NCBI GenBank assembly: GCA_030410095.1
Contig: JAUFRC010000002.1
Location: 87,501-151,500 of the forward strand
From: Paracoccus cavernae
GTDB taxonomy: Bacteria > Pseudomonadota > Alphaproteobacteria > Rhodobacterales > Rhodobacteraceae
Length of the DNA: 64,000 nt
Reading direction: 5' to 3'
Made by a program: the position numbers and the translations under genes. This document shows, piece by piece, positions 51,901 through 63,516 of the stretch. How positions within the stretch are numbered: position 1 is the first letter of the stretch; each line of letters begins with the position of its first letter. The notes beneath the pieces were generated by a model. It saw only the letters and a program-made list of their open reading frames with translations. It was not told where the DNA came from and did no database searches.

Positions 51901-51989
51901 AGCTCAGCGCGGGGACGCGGATCGATGCGCGCTTTGGCGACAATCTCGACAGCGTCGGCGTGACCGGCCAGATCCGACTGCAGTTTTGA
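45958..51989 (+). CDS. Giant classical (type Va) autotransporter (about six frameshifts)
   Basis: About 2010 residues, the largest gene of the window. A signal region (ARYMLTTALITLAVPVLLSG) is preceded by a 25-residue N-terminal extension. The passenger (about residues 40-1650) is built of degenerate repeats of the form G-V-x-N-x-G-x-L-x-G/T-G-x-V-x-G, rich in Gly, Asn, Thr and Val, as in beta-helical adhesins. The C-terminal ~310 residues are the beta-barrel (from CGIGSWGRALGGTATANG) and end in Phe (SVGVTGQIRLQF), required for outer-membrane insertion. Frames break near 46710, 47430, 47700, 48250, 50055 and 50495. ATG 45913 is an alternative start, but it lies inside the palindrome. Confidence 0.85.
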
Positions 51990-52018
51990 TCGCGCTCACC
52001 GACATATGAAGCAAGAAT

Positions 52019-52050
52019 GCCGGCGTCGAGGAACTTTCCGTGACGCCGGC
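52019..52050 (+). terminator. Hairpin after the autotransporter gene
   Basis: GCCGGCGTC (52019-52027) pairs with GACGCCGGC (52042-52050). There is no clean U-tract, so termination may be partial and tssK could be read in part from the autotransporter promoter. Confidence 0.45.
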
Positions 52051-52086
52051 GTCATGAATTTAAACGGATTGAAAGATCATTAGCCG

Positions 52087-53420
52087 ATGTCCTGGTTCAG
52101 TAAAGTCGCGTGGAAAGAAGGGCTGTTCCTTCAGCCGCATCATTTGCAGCAGTCCGATCGCTATGTCGAAAACCTGATCCAGTCGCGCACACGCGTGATC
52201 ACGCCCTATCCCTGGGGCGTGGTCGAGATGGTGATGGATCGCGATCAGGCGCAGCAGGGGCGCATCGCCTTGCGTTCGGTGTCGGGGATGATGCCGGACG
52301 GCACGCCCTTCGACGCTCCGGGCACCAGCCCGCTGCCTTTGCCCGCAGATGTGCCCGATGATGCGGCGGGGATGTTCATCTGGCTGACGCTTCCCGACAT
52401 TTCGCCCAACAACCGCGATGCGGCGCCCCATGACGACGAGGGCTCGGCGACGCGTTGGGGCATCGTGGCCGAAACCGTCAGCGATTCCGCCTCGGCCTTG
52501 CGGTCGGAACAGGTGCTGGAACTTGCCGTGCCGCGCCTTGAGCTGTCGGTGCGCAAGACGCCGCGACCGGGCTATCAGAACCTGCGCCTCGCGCGGATCA
52601 CCGAGGTGCGCGACGGGGTCGTGACGATCGACGAAACCGTGCCGCCGCCCTCGCTGGTGATCGGGGCGCATCCGCAGATCCTCGGCTATCTGACCCGCGT
52701 GATCGGCTGGGTCGAGGCGCGTCTCGAGACCCTGTCGCGCTATGCCGCCGACCCTTCGTCGGGGGCGGCTTGCAGGCTTCGGACTATCTGATGCTGATGA
52801 CGCTGAACCGCGAGATCGGTGCCTTGCGCCATATGTCGCGCACTTTCGCGATCCATCCCGAGCGCCTGTTCGAGCGTCTGACCTGCCTTGCGGGCGAGCT
52901 GGCGACCTTTGATTCCGGCAATCGTCAGGCCCCCGATTACGAGGCCTATGACCATGGCGACCTCAAGGCGAGCTTCTCGACGGTTGTCGCGGATATCCAA
53001 CGGCTGCTCTCGCGCGATGTCGGTCGCGCGATCCGCCTGTTGTTGCGTCAGGTCCGGCAGAACTCCTATCTGGCCGAGGTCAAGGACCGCAATCTCTTCC
53101 GCGAGGCGACCTTCATCGTCGAGGTGGAATCCGCCAAGCCGCTGACGCAGGTGCAAAGCCAGTTCCCCGAATTGTGCAAGGTCGGCCCCAATACCCGCAT
53201 GTCGGAGATCGTGAACAACAACCTGCCGGGGATCGAGTTGCAGCATCTGCCCAACCCGCCGCGCCAGATCCGCGTCCTGTCCTCGAACGTCTATTTCCGC
53301 CTCGAGAAAAGCTCGCCGCTCTGGCGCGAATTCTCGACCGCTCCGGCGATCGGGATGCATTTCGCCGGTGACTGGCCGGAGCTGAAGCTGGAGCTCTGGG
53401 CCATTCCGGAGAAAGCCTGA
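52087..53420 (+). CDS. tssK: T6SS baseplate-membrane adaptor TssK (one frameshift)
   Basis: About 444 residues. It opens WFSKVAWKEGLFLQPHHLQQ, the near-invariant TssK start. It continues with ETVPPPSLVIGAHPQILGYL, then ASDYLMLMTLNREIGALRHM, and ends with YFRLEKSSPLWREFST and LELWAIPEK. TssK trimers connect the TssEFG baseplate to the TssL/TssM membrane complex. The frame breaks near 52770 in a G-run. The stop overlaps the tssL start as TGATG. It starts the second T6SS block after the inserted envelope island. Confidence 0.93.
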
Positions 53421-55197
53421 TGAGCGATCGGGGCGACAGGGACAAGACGGTTTTCGGCGGGAAACTTCTGCCGCAGGACCCGACCTCGGACAGCCCTTCG
53501 GGGGTGCCGGAGCGGGCGGATCGCGTGGTCCGGCCCATTCCACCACCGATATCGGGCGTCCGCAAATGCCCGCCGGCGGGGACAGGACGCTGATCGGTCT
53601 TCCCGGCCAGCCGCCGCGCCGCGATGGTGGTCCCTTCGGTCGTCCGCAAGGCGGGTTTCAGGGCCATTCGGGCGGCGAGGATACCTGGATCGGGGCCGGA
53701 GCACCCCAGGCCTTTCCCTCGCACCAACCCCCGCCGCAAAGCGGCTATCACAATCCCTCCCCGCGCCGCGTCCGAATTTCGGGGGCAGGGCGGTCAATAT
53801 GGCGGCGGCACCATTGGCCGACCCACGAGCCATGACGGCGGCTTTTTCCCGGAGTATCAACAGCCTGCCCAACATGCCCCGCAACGCCATCTCCCCAAGA
53901 TCCCGCTGAACGACGCGCTGCGCGTCAGCGAGCTGGGCGGCGGCAGCTCCTCGAACCCGTTGCTGGCTTCGGCAGCGAGCCTCTTGATCCTGTTGGGGCG
54001 TTTGCGCACCGGCATGGTCGAGTTGCAGGTCGCGCCGCTGATGGAGCATGTCACCCGGGAAATCGACCGTTTCGAGCGCGTGGCCCTTCAGTCCGGTGCG
54101 GATCAGCACGAGGTTCTGGTCGCGAAATATGCGCTGTCGGGGACGGCGGATGATATCGTCCAGAACCTTCCCGGCTCTGATCGCGGCAGTTGGCAGCAGT
54201 ATTCGATGGTTGCGCGCTTTTTCGGCAAGCGCGACTCCGGCGTAGGCTTTTTCCAAGAGGCCGAAAAGGCGATGCAGGCCCCCGCACAGCGCTACAATCT
54301 GCTCGAGTTGATGCTGGTCTGCATGTCGCTCGGTTTCGAGGGCCAGTTCCGACCTCGGCCAATGGGGCGGTCGAACTGACGCGCATCCGCAACGCGATCT
54401 ACGAGACCCTGCGCCGCGTCAATCCGCGTCCCGACGAGGATGTCTCGGTGATGTGGACGCCGGTCATCCAGGACCGCGGCAGACGATTTGCGGCGATCTC
54501 GGTTCCGGTGATTTTCGGCATTGCGGCCCTCTCGGTCGTGGCGCTTTTCGCGGTGCTGACGACACTGATCAATCGCGACGGCGCGAGCGCCTCGCAGGAG
54601 TTGGTCAGCCTGCACAGCGCATCGCCGGTCCTGTCGATCCAACGCAATCCGGGCGAGGCCTATGTCGCAAAAATTCCGCAGCTCGACCGTATCCGCACGG
54701 CTTTGGCCGACGAGATCTCGGCCGGAACGATCGGGGTCGAGGCCAAGGGCGATTATATCTCGCTGCGGGTCGGCAACCTTCAGCTCTTCGATCTCGGCAA
54801 GACCGATGTGAAAGCCGGTTTCGAGCCGATGGCCGCGCGTATCACCGAAGTTCTGAACGCCGAGGGCGGCCCTGTGCTGGTGCAGGGCTTCACCGACAAC
54901 CTGCCCTTGTCGGGTCGTGGCCAGTACAAGGACAATTTCCAGCTTTCCGAGGCTCGTGCCCGTGCCGTCCAAAGCGTCCTTGACCGGAGCATCGACAATC
55001 CGTCGCGCATTACCGTCGAGGGCAAGGGCGAGCTCGACCCCGTCGGCGACAATGCCACCGAGGAAGGCCGCGCCCAGAACCGCCGCGTCGAGATCATGCT
55101 CGCGCGCGAGGGTAGCTATCCCGCAGACGGCACGCCTGCCTCGGCTGCGGCGCAGGCCAACCCTTCAACCGCCCCCGCACAAGAGGCCGGACAGTGA
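53420..55197 (+). CDS. tssL: T6SS membrane protein TssL (DotU/IcmH) with OmpA-like C-terminus (three frameshifts)
   Basis: About 592 residues. The N-terminus is a long Gly/Pro/Gln-rich cytoplasmic extension (about residues 1-150). The DotU core follows, with NPLLASAASLLILLGRLRTG, VAKYALSGTADDIVQNLPG, FFQEAEKAMQAPAQRYNLL and LMLVCMSLGFEGQFR. One membrane helix (SVPVIFGIAALSVVALFAVL) leads to a periplasmic OmpA-like domain with LVQGFTDNLPLSGRGQY, LSEARARAVQSVL and GRAQNRRVEIML, predicted to bind peptidoglycan. Frames break near 53520, 53790 and 54355. It is translationally coupled to tssK and tssM. Confidence 0.92.
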
Positions 55198-58100
55198 GAC
55201 TTCTAGGCATTCCCCTTCCCAGCATGCGCAACCGTCCGTGGCTGCGCTGGACCTATCTGGCGCTCGGTTTGCTCGCCTTCAGCCTTGCGGTGTGGTTTGG
55301 CGGTCCGATGACGGGCTGGGCGCCGCTGGCGACGGTTTTCTGGCGCGCGGTCATCGTCGGGGTCGTTTTGGCCTTGGTCGCGCTGAACCTCTTTATCCGC
55401 TGGCGCAGGCGCGTGCGCGCCGCCCGCGAGCTCGAAGCGGCGTTGATCCCCGTCGAGCCCGAGGGTGACGGCAAGGTTCTGGCAGAGAAAATGCATGAGG
55501 CGATGGCGGTTTTGAAGAAAACCGGCGGGGCCTCCTATCTGTACGACCTGCCTTGGTATGTGATGATCGGCCCGCCGGGTGCGGGCAAAACCACGGCGCT
55601 TGCCAATTCCGGCATCGAATTCCCGCTCGCGCAGAATCAAGGCGTCTCCAGCTTTGGCGGCACCCGCTATATCGACTTCTGGTTCTCGGAAGAGGCGGTT
55701 CTGATCGACACCGCCGGCCGCTACACGACGCAAGACAGTGACGGCGTGGCCGACAACGCGAGCTGGACCGCGCTGCTCGAGCAGCTCAAGCGCTCGCGTC
55801 CGAACCGGCCGATCAACGGCGTGATCCTGTCGCTGTCGATCGAGGACATCATGCGCGACGACGAGATCGCGCTGAAAACCATGCCGAGACAATCCGCGCC
55901 CGTCTGGCCGAGGTCCACGAGGCGCTGCGCATCGATTTTCCGGTCTATGTGATGTTCACCAAGGCCGATCTGATCGCGGGTTTCCGCGAATATTTCGCCT
56001 CGTTCAGCCTCAACCGCCGCAAGCTGGTCTGGGGGACGACCTTTCAGAACAAGGACCGCAAGGCGATCACCGTCGAGGCCGTCCCCGAGGAGTTCGACCG
56101 GCTGGTCGCGCGTCTTTCGGACGAGATCATCGACCGCATGTCCGAAGAGCCCGACGGGATTTCGCGCATTTCGATCTTCGGCTTGCCGGGACAGATGGCG
56201 CTGCTGCGCGGCAGCCTCACCGAATTCATGCGCCGCGTTTTCGAGCCGACGCGCTACAAGAGCCATGCCATCCTGCGCGGCTTCTATTTCACTTCCGGGA
56301 CGCAGGAAGGCACGCCGATCGATCAGGTTCTCGGCGCAATGACGGCAGGCGATCAGCAGGCGGGATTCCAGCCCTCGTTCATGTCGGGGCGCGGCAAGAG
56401 CTTCTTTATCCACGACCTGTTGACCCGCGTGATCTTTCCCGAAGAGGGTTGGGTTTCCTACGACCGCAAGGCGGTGCAGCGCGCGCTTTTGATCCGCAGC
56501 ACGGCGATCGGCGCGATCCTGATCGCCTCGGTCGGGACGGCTGCGGCTTTGGGCTATAGTTTCTGGAAGAACCGCGACCTTGTACTGACCGCCGAGGCCG
56601 AGGTTGCCGCCTACGAGCGCGCGGCATCGCAGGAAATGGACCGCGAGGTCATCGACGATACCGATCTGCGCCCGATCACCCCGCTTCTGACGCGGCTCGA
56701 GGGGATGCCTGCGGGCTACGGTACGAGCGAGAATGCGGGATTTTCGAAGGCCTCGGCCTCGGCCAGCGCGACCGTGTCAATCAGGCGGCACGGGCGGCCT
56801 ATTCGGATGCGATGGAGCGGATGCTGCGGCCGCGTCTGGTGCTCGATCTCGAACGCAATATGCCCGCGATCATCGCGAGCGGCGACATGAGCGAGATCTA
56901 CCGCGCGCTCAAGGTCTATCTGCTTCTGGGCGGGCAGGGCGAGGTTTCCGATGATACGGCGGTCGAGAACTGGTTCGACCAAAGCTGGCGCGCCGAATAT
57001 CCCGAACGTGCCGAGATCGACATGCGCGACCAGCTCAAGCGGCATTTGCGCGCGATGCTGGCGCTCGGCAAGGACCGCCAGCTTCTGGTGACGCTGGACC
57101 AGACCACCGTCGAGGCTGCCCGCGCCGCGATTGCGCAATTGCCGATCGACGAACAGGCCTATGCGCTCATTCTCGACGGGATTGCCGCGACCAAGGTTCA
57201 GGAATGGTCGCTCTCGCAGCGCATCAACAATGCCGGCGTGGTTTTCGCGACCCGTGACGGCAGCGAGCTGTCGAACCTGACCATTCCCGCGCTTTACACC
57301 TATGAGGGCTTCTGGGGCTATTTCATCGACCGGCTCGCCTCGGTCGAGGAAGAATTGCGGCGCGATCAATGGGTTCTGGGCGATCTTGCCCAAAGCAGCG
57401 AGATCGAGACGCGGCTTGCCCGTCTCGACCGCGATCTGATGGAGCGCTACCGCGTCGACTTCATCGCGGCGTGGAACGGAGTTCTGGGCAATCTGCGGCT
57501 GGCCTCGATGGTGGCCGACAAGCCGCGCTATGCGGCTTTGGGCACGGCGGCGGCGGCGCAGGTTTCGCCGATTCTCGAATTGGTGAAATCGGTCGACGAG
57601 CAGACCTATCTGATCCGCGAGCTTGACGGCTTCGACGATCTGTCGCCCGAGCAGCTTGCCTCGATCGGCAGTGGTGGCGGCGGCGAGGGCGGTTCGGTTC
57701 AGGGCGGCGCGGCGGATGTCGGTCGGGCGATGGCGGCGCGGATCCAGAGCCGGACCAACGGCGTGCAGCGCATGATCCTCGATGCGGCGGCGCGGCAGAC
57801 GCAAAGGGGCAGGGCCGCCCCGGTGCGGCGCAGGCCGAAGACGAGAGCTTCAGTTTCCGCCGTCAGGTCGAGATGATCTCCGAAGCCTTCGAGGGCTGGC
57901 ACGATCTGGTGATGGGCGATCCCGGCAAACGGCCGATCGATACGCTGATCGGCAATTTCGGCGCCATCTGGGAGAACCTGCGCCTGGCCGAGAACAATCC
58001 CGACCAATCGGCCGCGGCCTTGCCGACGCTGTTGAACACCCTGACGCAGTATAATTCGCAGCTTCCCCAGCCACTTGCCCAGATCGTCAACGATGCCGAC

Positions 58101-58829
58101 GGTGATTTCCGCAGCGGTGCCTCGGATGCCAGCATCGAGACGATGAACCGGGCGCTGACCAACCAGATCACCTTCTTCTGCCGCGAAAACATCGCTTCGG
58201 CCTATCCGTTCGGCACCTCCTCGCGCAGCCTCTCGATCGACAATTTCGCGCGCTTCTTTGGTCCCGGCGGCGAGATGGACCGCTATTTCACCGAATATCT
58301 CGAACCCTATGTCGAGCGCGGCAGCGACGGCCTGACCTATCGCACCGACAAGGACATCACCGGCCGGATGAACGTCTCGACGCTCAAGCAGTTCGAGCGC
58401 GCCGAACGTATCCGCCGCGCCTTTTTCGCCGGTGGCGGTAGCCAGCCTCAGGTCGAAATCACCGTCGCGCAGGTCGATGCCCATCCCTCGATCCAGCAGG
58501 CGCTTTTGTCGATCAACGATGCTCAGGTGCAGACGGTCACGGGGTCCTTGCCGCAAACGGTGGTCTGGCCGGGCAAGGGAAAATCGACGCTGCTGCAGAT
58601 CTCGCCGACACTCGACCGCCCATCGGCGCTGCTCTTCGAGGGCAGCTCCTGGACGATCATGGATCTTTTGTCGCATGCAAGCTCGCGCCAGCAGATCGGC
58701 GACACCTTGCGCGCCACTTTTACCATCGGCGGGCGCAACATCACCTATGATTTCACGGTCAATGCGATCGCCAATCCTTTCACCATGCCCGAAATCAGAG
58801 AATTCGAATGCCCTCAGAGCATAGATTGA
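55194..58829 (+). CDS. tssM: T6SS inner-membrane complex protein TssM (IcmF, three frameshifts)
   Basis: About 1212 residues. Two membrane helices (about residues 19-36 and 52-69) precede a cytoplasmic NTPase-like domain with intact Walker A (MIGPPGAGKTTALANSG, about 126-134) and AVLIDTAGRYTTQD. A third helix (IGAILIASVGTAAALGYSFW, about nt 56500-56570) leads to the large periplasmic part, whose C-terminal region contains KSTLLQISPTLDRPSALLFE and TFTIGGRNITYDF. With TssL it forms the trans-envelope complex; no TssJ lipoprotein is encoded here. Frames break near 55885, 56740 and 57815. The GTG start overlaps the tssL stop. Confidence 0.94.
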
Positions 58830-59527
58830 CCGGAGGGGAGCCCTCTCGGTCGCGGTTTTCGGCAAACATCCGGGGCATGGCGACTTTCTGTCGCTGGCCT
58901 TCCCCGAGGGGCCTGCGCGCCGGATCTCGGATTGGCTGGGCGAGAATCTCGGCGCGGTGCGCGACCTGCTCGGCCCGCTTTGGGACGGCTTGGCGCAGCA
59001 GCCGATGGGGTTGCGCTTCTGGTTCGGTGCGCAGCTCGGCGAGGGCTTGGCTTGGCGCGGGGTCATGCGGATGTCGGCCGACAAGGTCGGGCGCAGCTAT
59101 CCGCTTTTGATCGCCCAGCCCTGCACGGGCGAAAGCCTGCCGTTGCTGATGAACGATCAGGGCTTTTATGAAGCCGCCGAGGAATGTCTGACAACCCTTC
59201 TGGATCAGGCGGTTCTGTCGCAACCCGAAACGACCTCGGGCCTTGCCCTGCGTCTGGGCGGCTTCGAGGGTGCCGATCACGGTACGGGCGGGCACGACCA
59301 TATGTTCTGGGCGATGCGCCCCAATGACGGCGATGCCGCCGAGCTTCTGGCCGAGGTTGCCGCGACCGATCTGATTTGCGGCGCAACCGCGCGCAGCTAT
59401 TGGTGGTTCCGCCATCCGGTCAACGGCCAGTCCGGCATTCTCGCCTGTCAGGGGCTGCCCGATCCGCAGGCGATGTCGTGGCTGCTCAGCGGCGGCGGGG
59501 GCAGGACTATTGAGGGGGATGCGATGA
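58826..59527 (+). CDS. tagF: T6SS post-translational repressor TagF (ImpM, two frameshifts)
   Basis: About 234 residues. After repair it begins TGGEPLSVAVFGKHPGHGDF, the ImpM/TagF opening. The core follows, with LRFWFGAQLGEGLAWRGVMR, MSADKVGRSYPLLIAQP and SYWWFRHPVNGQSG. TagF blocks T6SS assembly until counteracted, by a route independent of the kinase in species studied. Frames break near 58845 and 59505. The raw sequence appears to fuse it to pppA, but with the second indel repaired its TGA overlaps the pppA ATG. A TTG overlapping the tssM stop is the likely start. Confidence 0.85.
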
Positions 59528-60290
59528 CCGGCGAGGACGACGACGGCTTCCTCTTTGACGATGCGATGCTGTCGCATCAGGGCGTCGTGCGCGACCATAA
59601 CGAAGACAATATGATCGCCATGCCCGATATCGGGGTTTGGGCGGTCGCCGACGGCATGGGCGGCCATCAGGCGGGCGACGCCGCCAGCCGCATCATCGTC
59701 GAGGAGATTGCCTCGATCGGTCTGCCGGTCTCGGCGCTCGACCAGCGCGCGCGGTTTCTTGAAAGGATCGACCGCGCCAATCAGGGCATTCTCGCCCATG
59801 CGCGAGAAAGGGCGCTGACCACGGTCGGCTCGACCCTTGCAGCCTTGCTGATCCACGGCCATGAATTCGCTTGTATCTGGGCAGGCGACAGCCGCGTCTA
59901 TCTTTTGCGCAAGGGGCTTTGCACCGCCTGACCACCGATCACAGCGAGGTCGCCCGCCTGATCGCCAGCGGCGAACTGGACGAGGCCGAGGCCCAGAACT
60001 ACCCCGGCCGGAATGTGATCACAAAAGCCATCGGCATCCAGCTCAACCCCAGTCCCGAGACGGTGACCGGCGTGGTCGAGGAGGGCGATGTCTTCCTGCT
60101 CTGTTCGGACGGTCTCACCGAGCACAACAGCGACGACGATCTGCGCATGGCCCTGCTCGCCTCCGAGCAGCCGCGCCGGATTGTCGAACATCTGCTCGGG
60201 CAGACGCTCGATCGTGGGGCGCGCGACAATGTGACGGCCATCGTTTTGCGTTGCCTTCGCGATCATTCCAGAGATGATGCCGAGGCATGA
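59524..60290 (+). CDS. pppA: T6SS PP2C-type phosphatase PppA (one frameshift)
   Basis: About 255 residues. It is a metal-dependent Ser/Thr phosphatase that reverses PpkA phosphorylation of the FHA protein. PP2C motifs are HQGVVRDHNEDNMI, VWAVADGMGGHQAGDAAS, GSTLAALLI, CIWAGDSRVYLLR, VFLLCSDGLTEH and ARDNVTAIVL, with the metal-binding Asp residues present. The frame breaks near 59920, just after the AGDSR motif. The stop overlaps the ppkA start as ATGA, so phosphatase and kinase are coupled. Confidence 0.92.
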
Positions 60291-62518
60291 ACGCAGAAGA
60301 CGAGCCACCCACCCAACCGCCCGAAACGACGGGAGCGCCCGAAGTGTCCACCCCCGCGAAGCGGGCGGAACCCGAGGCCGCGCCCGCTGCTGACCACAAG
60401 GTACCGGAGCCTGTCCCGCATGAGGGCAAGCCTCCCGCCGACGACCTTACCCGCATCAGCCCCGCTGTCCATTCAGCCGATGTGCAGCCGGACGCGACCC
60501 GTATTTCCCTGCCGCCCGAACAGGCCCCGCCAAAACCGCCGCCGCCGCTTCCGGTAGGTCACGGTGGGGTTGATGCGACGCGCATCGCGCAAAATCCCAC
60601 ACCCAGGTGGAGGCCACGCGCATCGCTCCGGCTGCGGACAAACCGCCTGCGCCCGCTGCGGGGAACGGATCCTACACGCAGGTCGTCACACCCGGCGTAG
60701 TCATCAACGACAATTACCGTATCCTCAAACTCGTCAGCGCGGGGGCATGGGCGAGGTCTACCGTGCCGAGAACCTCTTCACCGGCGATCCGGTCGCGGTA
60801 AAGATCATCCTGCCCAATCTGGCGCGCGACGAGAGCATCATCGACCTCTTTCGTCGCGAGGCGCGCATTCTCGTCCAGATGCGCAATGATGCCATCGTGC
60901 GCTACCACAACTTCGTGCGCGACCGCGGGCTGAACCGTTACTGCCTCATCATGGAGTTCGTCGACGGTCAGCATTTGTGGAATTATGTCCACGAACGCGG
61001 CACGCTGGATGTCGATCAGGCGCTGGTGCTGATGCGCCGTCTCGCCAATGGTCTGGCCGAGGCCCATGCCCAGTGGCGTCACCCACCGCGACCTCTCGCC
61101 CGATAACGTCATCTTGCGCGAAAACCGTATCGACGAGGCGGTTCTGATCGATTTCGGCATCGCGCGATCGACCGAGCTTGGTGACGGGCTGAACGGACGA
61201 TTTGCCGGAAAATTCAAATATATCGCGCCGGAGCAGCTTGGCCACGGGCGCGGCGAGATCGGCCCCGCAGCGGATGTCTACGGCCTCGCGCTGATGATCG
61301 CTGCAGCTTTGCGGGGCATGCCGCTCGATATGGGCAATTCCGTGGTCGAGGCCTCCGAGGCGCGCCGGCGCATCCCGATCTCGACGGGATCTCGCACCGG
61401 ATCTATCCAATTTTGCAATATATGCTCGAACCCGATCCGGCCGACAGACCGCCGACCATGGCGGCGCTTTTGACGGTGATGGATGACCCGAACCACCTTC
61501 CCGCGCGCTATCGCCTGCCTTTGTGGCAAAGCGCCTTCGCGGGGAGGAGGCCGAACAGGTAGCGCTTCGGGCCACGACGGCGGGCGAGCTCGCGACAGGC
61601 TCGGCGGGCGGGCTCGGCTCGAACAGCCCGTTCGGCGCTTTCGAGATCGCGGCCCCTTTGCCCGAAGCCGCCGGCCCGCGCCACGCCGCGCGGGCCGTGT
61701 GATCGCGATGGTGGCGGGGATCATGCTGCTTTTCGTTCTGACGGGATTCGGTTTTGGTACGGCCAGAGCCGTCACGCGCCGGAGCCTGTCGCGCAAGATC
61801 CCGTGGCCGATCCTCTGCCGGGCGCCCTCGCGCTTCCGGCGCGCGATGCGGCGACGCGCGAGGGCTTTTGTCCGGCCTGCCCGTACCTGCCTGCACCGCA
61901 GCAGGGCGGATCGCCTATGGGCCGGATGCGGGAAAGATCGGGACTTTGGCCAATGGGCCGCGCGATTTTTCCGCATTGCTTGCCGCTTACGGCGAGCGCT
62001 TCGGGACGCGACCGAGCCTCGTCGAATGGCAGGTTGCCGCGCCGCAATGCCCTGCCGTCAGCCTTGTGCACGAACTCGCCGGTCGCTCGGCAAATCCGCC
62101 GGCGCTGTCGCTCGACGCGCAAAGCGTGACCAGCGGCGGTGAGGTTTCGGGGCGGATCCGCGATCTCGGGGGCGCAGTCTCTGGCTGTTTCTGGTCTCGC
62201 CCAAAGGCGCGGTCTATGATCTCTCGCAGGTCGCGGCGGGGCAAACGGACGGCTCGTTCACCTTCGCTTTCGGCATTTCGCTTGCCCCGACGAGGCCGGC
62301 CCGCAGCCCCAGCTTTTGCTGGCCATCGCCTCGGATACCCCTTTGGCGAGCGTGGCTGCCGCGCCTTCGGGCAGCAATGCGGCAACCCTTCTGCCCTTCG
62401 CGCTGGACGAAATCCGCCGCAATGGCGGCACCGCTGCGATCGATGTCGCGCCCTTCACCGTCGAAGCACCCGTGCCCGATCCCGAAACGCCCGCCCCGAG
62501 CCGTCGGCTCCGGACTAG
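60287..62518 (+). CDS. ppkA: T6SS Ser/Thr kinase PpkA (many frameshifts)
   Basis: About 745 residues. A Pro/Ala-rich N-terminus carries four DATRI/EATRI-type TR motifs (near 60450, 60495, 60575 and 60610), plausible autophosphorylated FHA-docking sites. The kinase domain includes NYRILKLVSAG, a Gly-rich loop, VAVKIILP, THRDLSPDNVIL (HRD loop), VLIDFGIAR (DFG) and KYIAPEQLG. A membrane helix (IAMVAGIMLLFVLTGFGFG, about 61700-61760) precedes a periplasmic C-terminal region. At least seven indels break it (about 60600, 60745, 61075, 61370, 61550, 61770, 62160, 62290). The end at 62518 is my best reading. Confidence 0.85.
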
Positions 62519-62525
62519 TTTGAGC

Positions 62526-63499
62526 TTACAGCACCGCCGGATCGAGGCGATGGATTTCGGCGTGGGTCGCGACATGGAAGGTGCCATCGGGCGCGATCCA
62601 GCCGCGAAACATCCCTTGGGTATTATAGGGCATGGCGATGCGGCCATCCGCACCGACCGCGACCAGGCCCGCGCCGATGCTGTGCGGGGCGAGATCCTCA
62701 TGCACGACTTTCGCGCTGGCGGTGGCGATATCTTCGCCGAGATAGCGCATCCGCGCGGCGATCTCGTGCGCCAGCACATGGCGGATGAACAGCTCGCCCT
62801 TGCCGGTCCCCGAGATCGCGCAGATCCCGTCTTTCGCATAAGTGCCCGCGCCGATGATCGGGCTGTCGCCGACGCGGCCGTCGGGCTTGTTGTTGTAACC
62901 GCCGGTCGAGGTTGCCGCCGCGAGATGGCCCGCGCGATCAAGCGCCACCGCGCCGACGGTGCCGTGCTTTTCGGATTCAGACGCGCCCGCGACCGTTCCC
63001 GCCGCCAGATGCGCCTTCATTGCAGCGAGCGCCTTTTCGCGGCGCGCCGTGGTGAAATAGGCCTGATCCTCGAGCGCGAGGCCCTTGGTCCTGGCGAAAT
63101 CGTCGGCGGCGGCTCCGGCCAGCAGGACGGCATCGCCGTGATCCAGAACGGCGCGGGCCGCACGGACGGGGTTGCGGATCCTGCGCGCCGCGCAGACCGC
63201 GCCGGCTGCGAGGTCCGCGCCGCTCATGATCGAGGCATCCATCTCGTGGATGGCGTTCTCGTTCAGCGCCGCGCCGTGGCCTGCGTTGAAATGGGGGCTG
63301 TCCTCCATCACGACGACCGCGGCCTCGACCGCGTCAAGGGCCGTGCCGTCCTCCGCCAAAACGCGCTGACCGGCCAGAAGCGCGCGGCCGAGATCGCGTC
63401 GCGCCTGAGCCCAATCGGCAGGCGAAAGATCGCTTTCGGCCATGACGCCGCAGCCGCCGTGGATCGCGAGCGCGAAAGGGGAAGATGCGGCAGGTTCAT
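62526..63499 (-). CDS. iaaA: Isoaspartyl peptidase / L-asparaginase, Ntn-hydrolase family (one frameshift)
   Basis: About 324 residues. This family is made as a precursor that self-cleaves before a Thr nucleophile, visible here in EKHGTVGAVALDRAG. HFNAGHGAALNENAIHEMDA, FALAIHGGCGV (N-terminus, after repair) and TSTGGYNNKPDGRVGDSPII are further signatures. It hydrolyses isoaspartyl dipeptides and asparagine. The frame breaks near 63460 in a C-run; ATG at 63499 then gives the full protein. It converges on ppkA with only 7 bases between stops. The upstream gene on the same strand may be a D-aminopeptidase, suggesting a small peptide-degradation operon. Confidence 0.88.
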
Positions 63500-63516
63500 G
63501 GATTATCCTTGCGGTT

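Noticed and set aside
58826..59931. Apparent TagF-PppA fusion protein
   Set aside because: Repairing a G-run near 59505 creates a TagF stop overlapping the pppA ATG, matching the coupling seen across the cluster; fusion is better explained by an indel.
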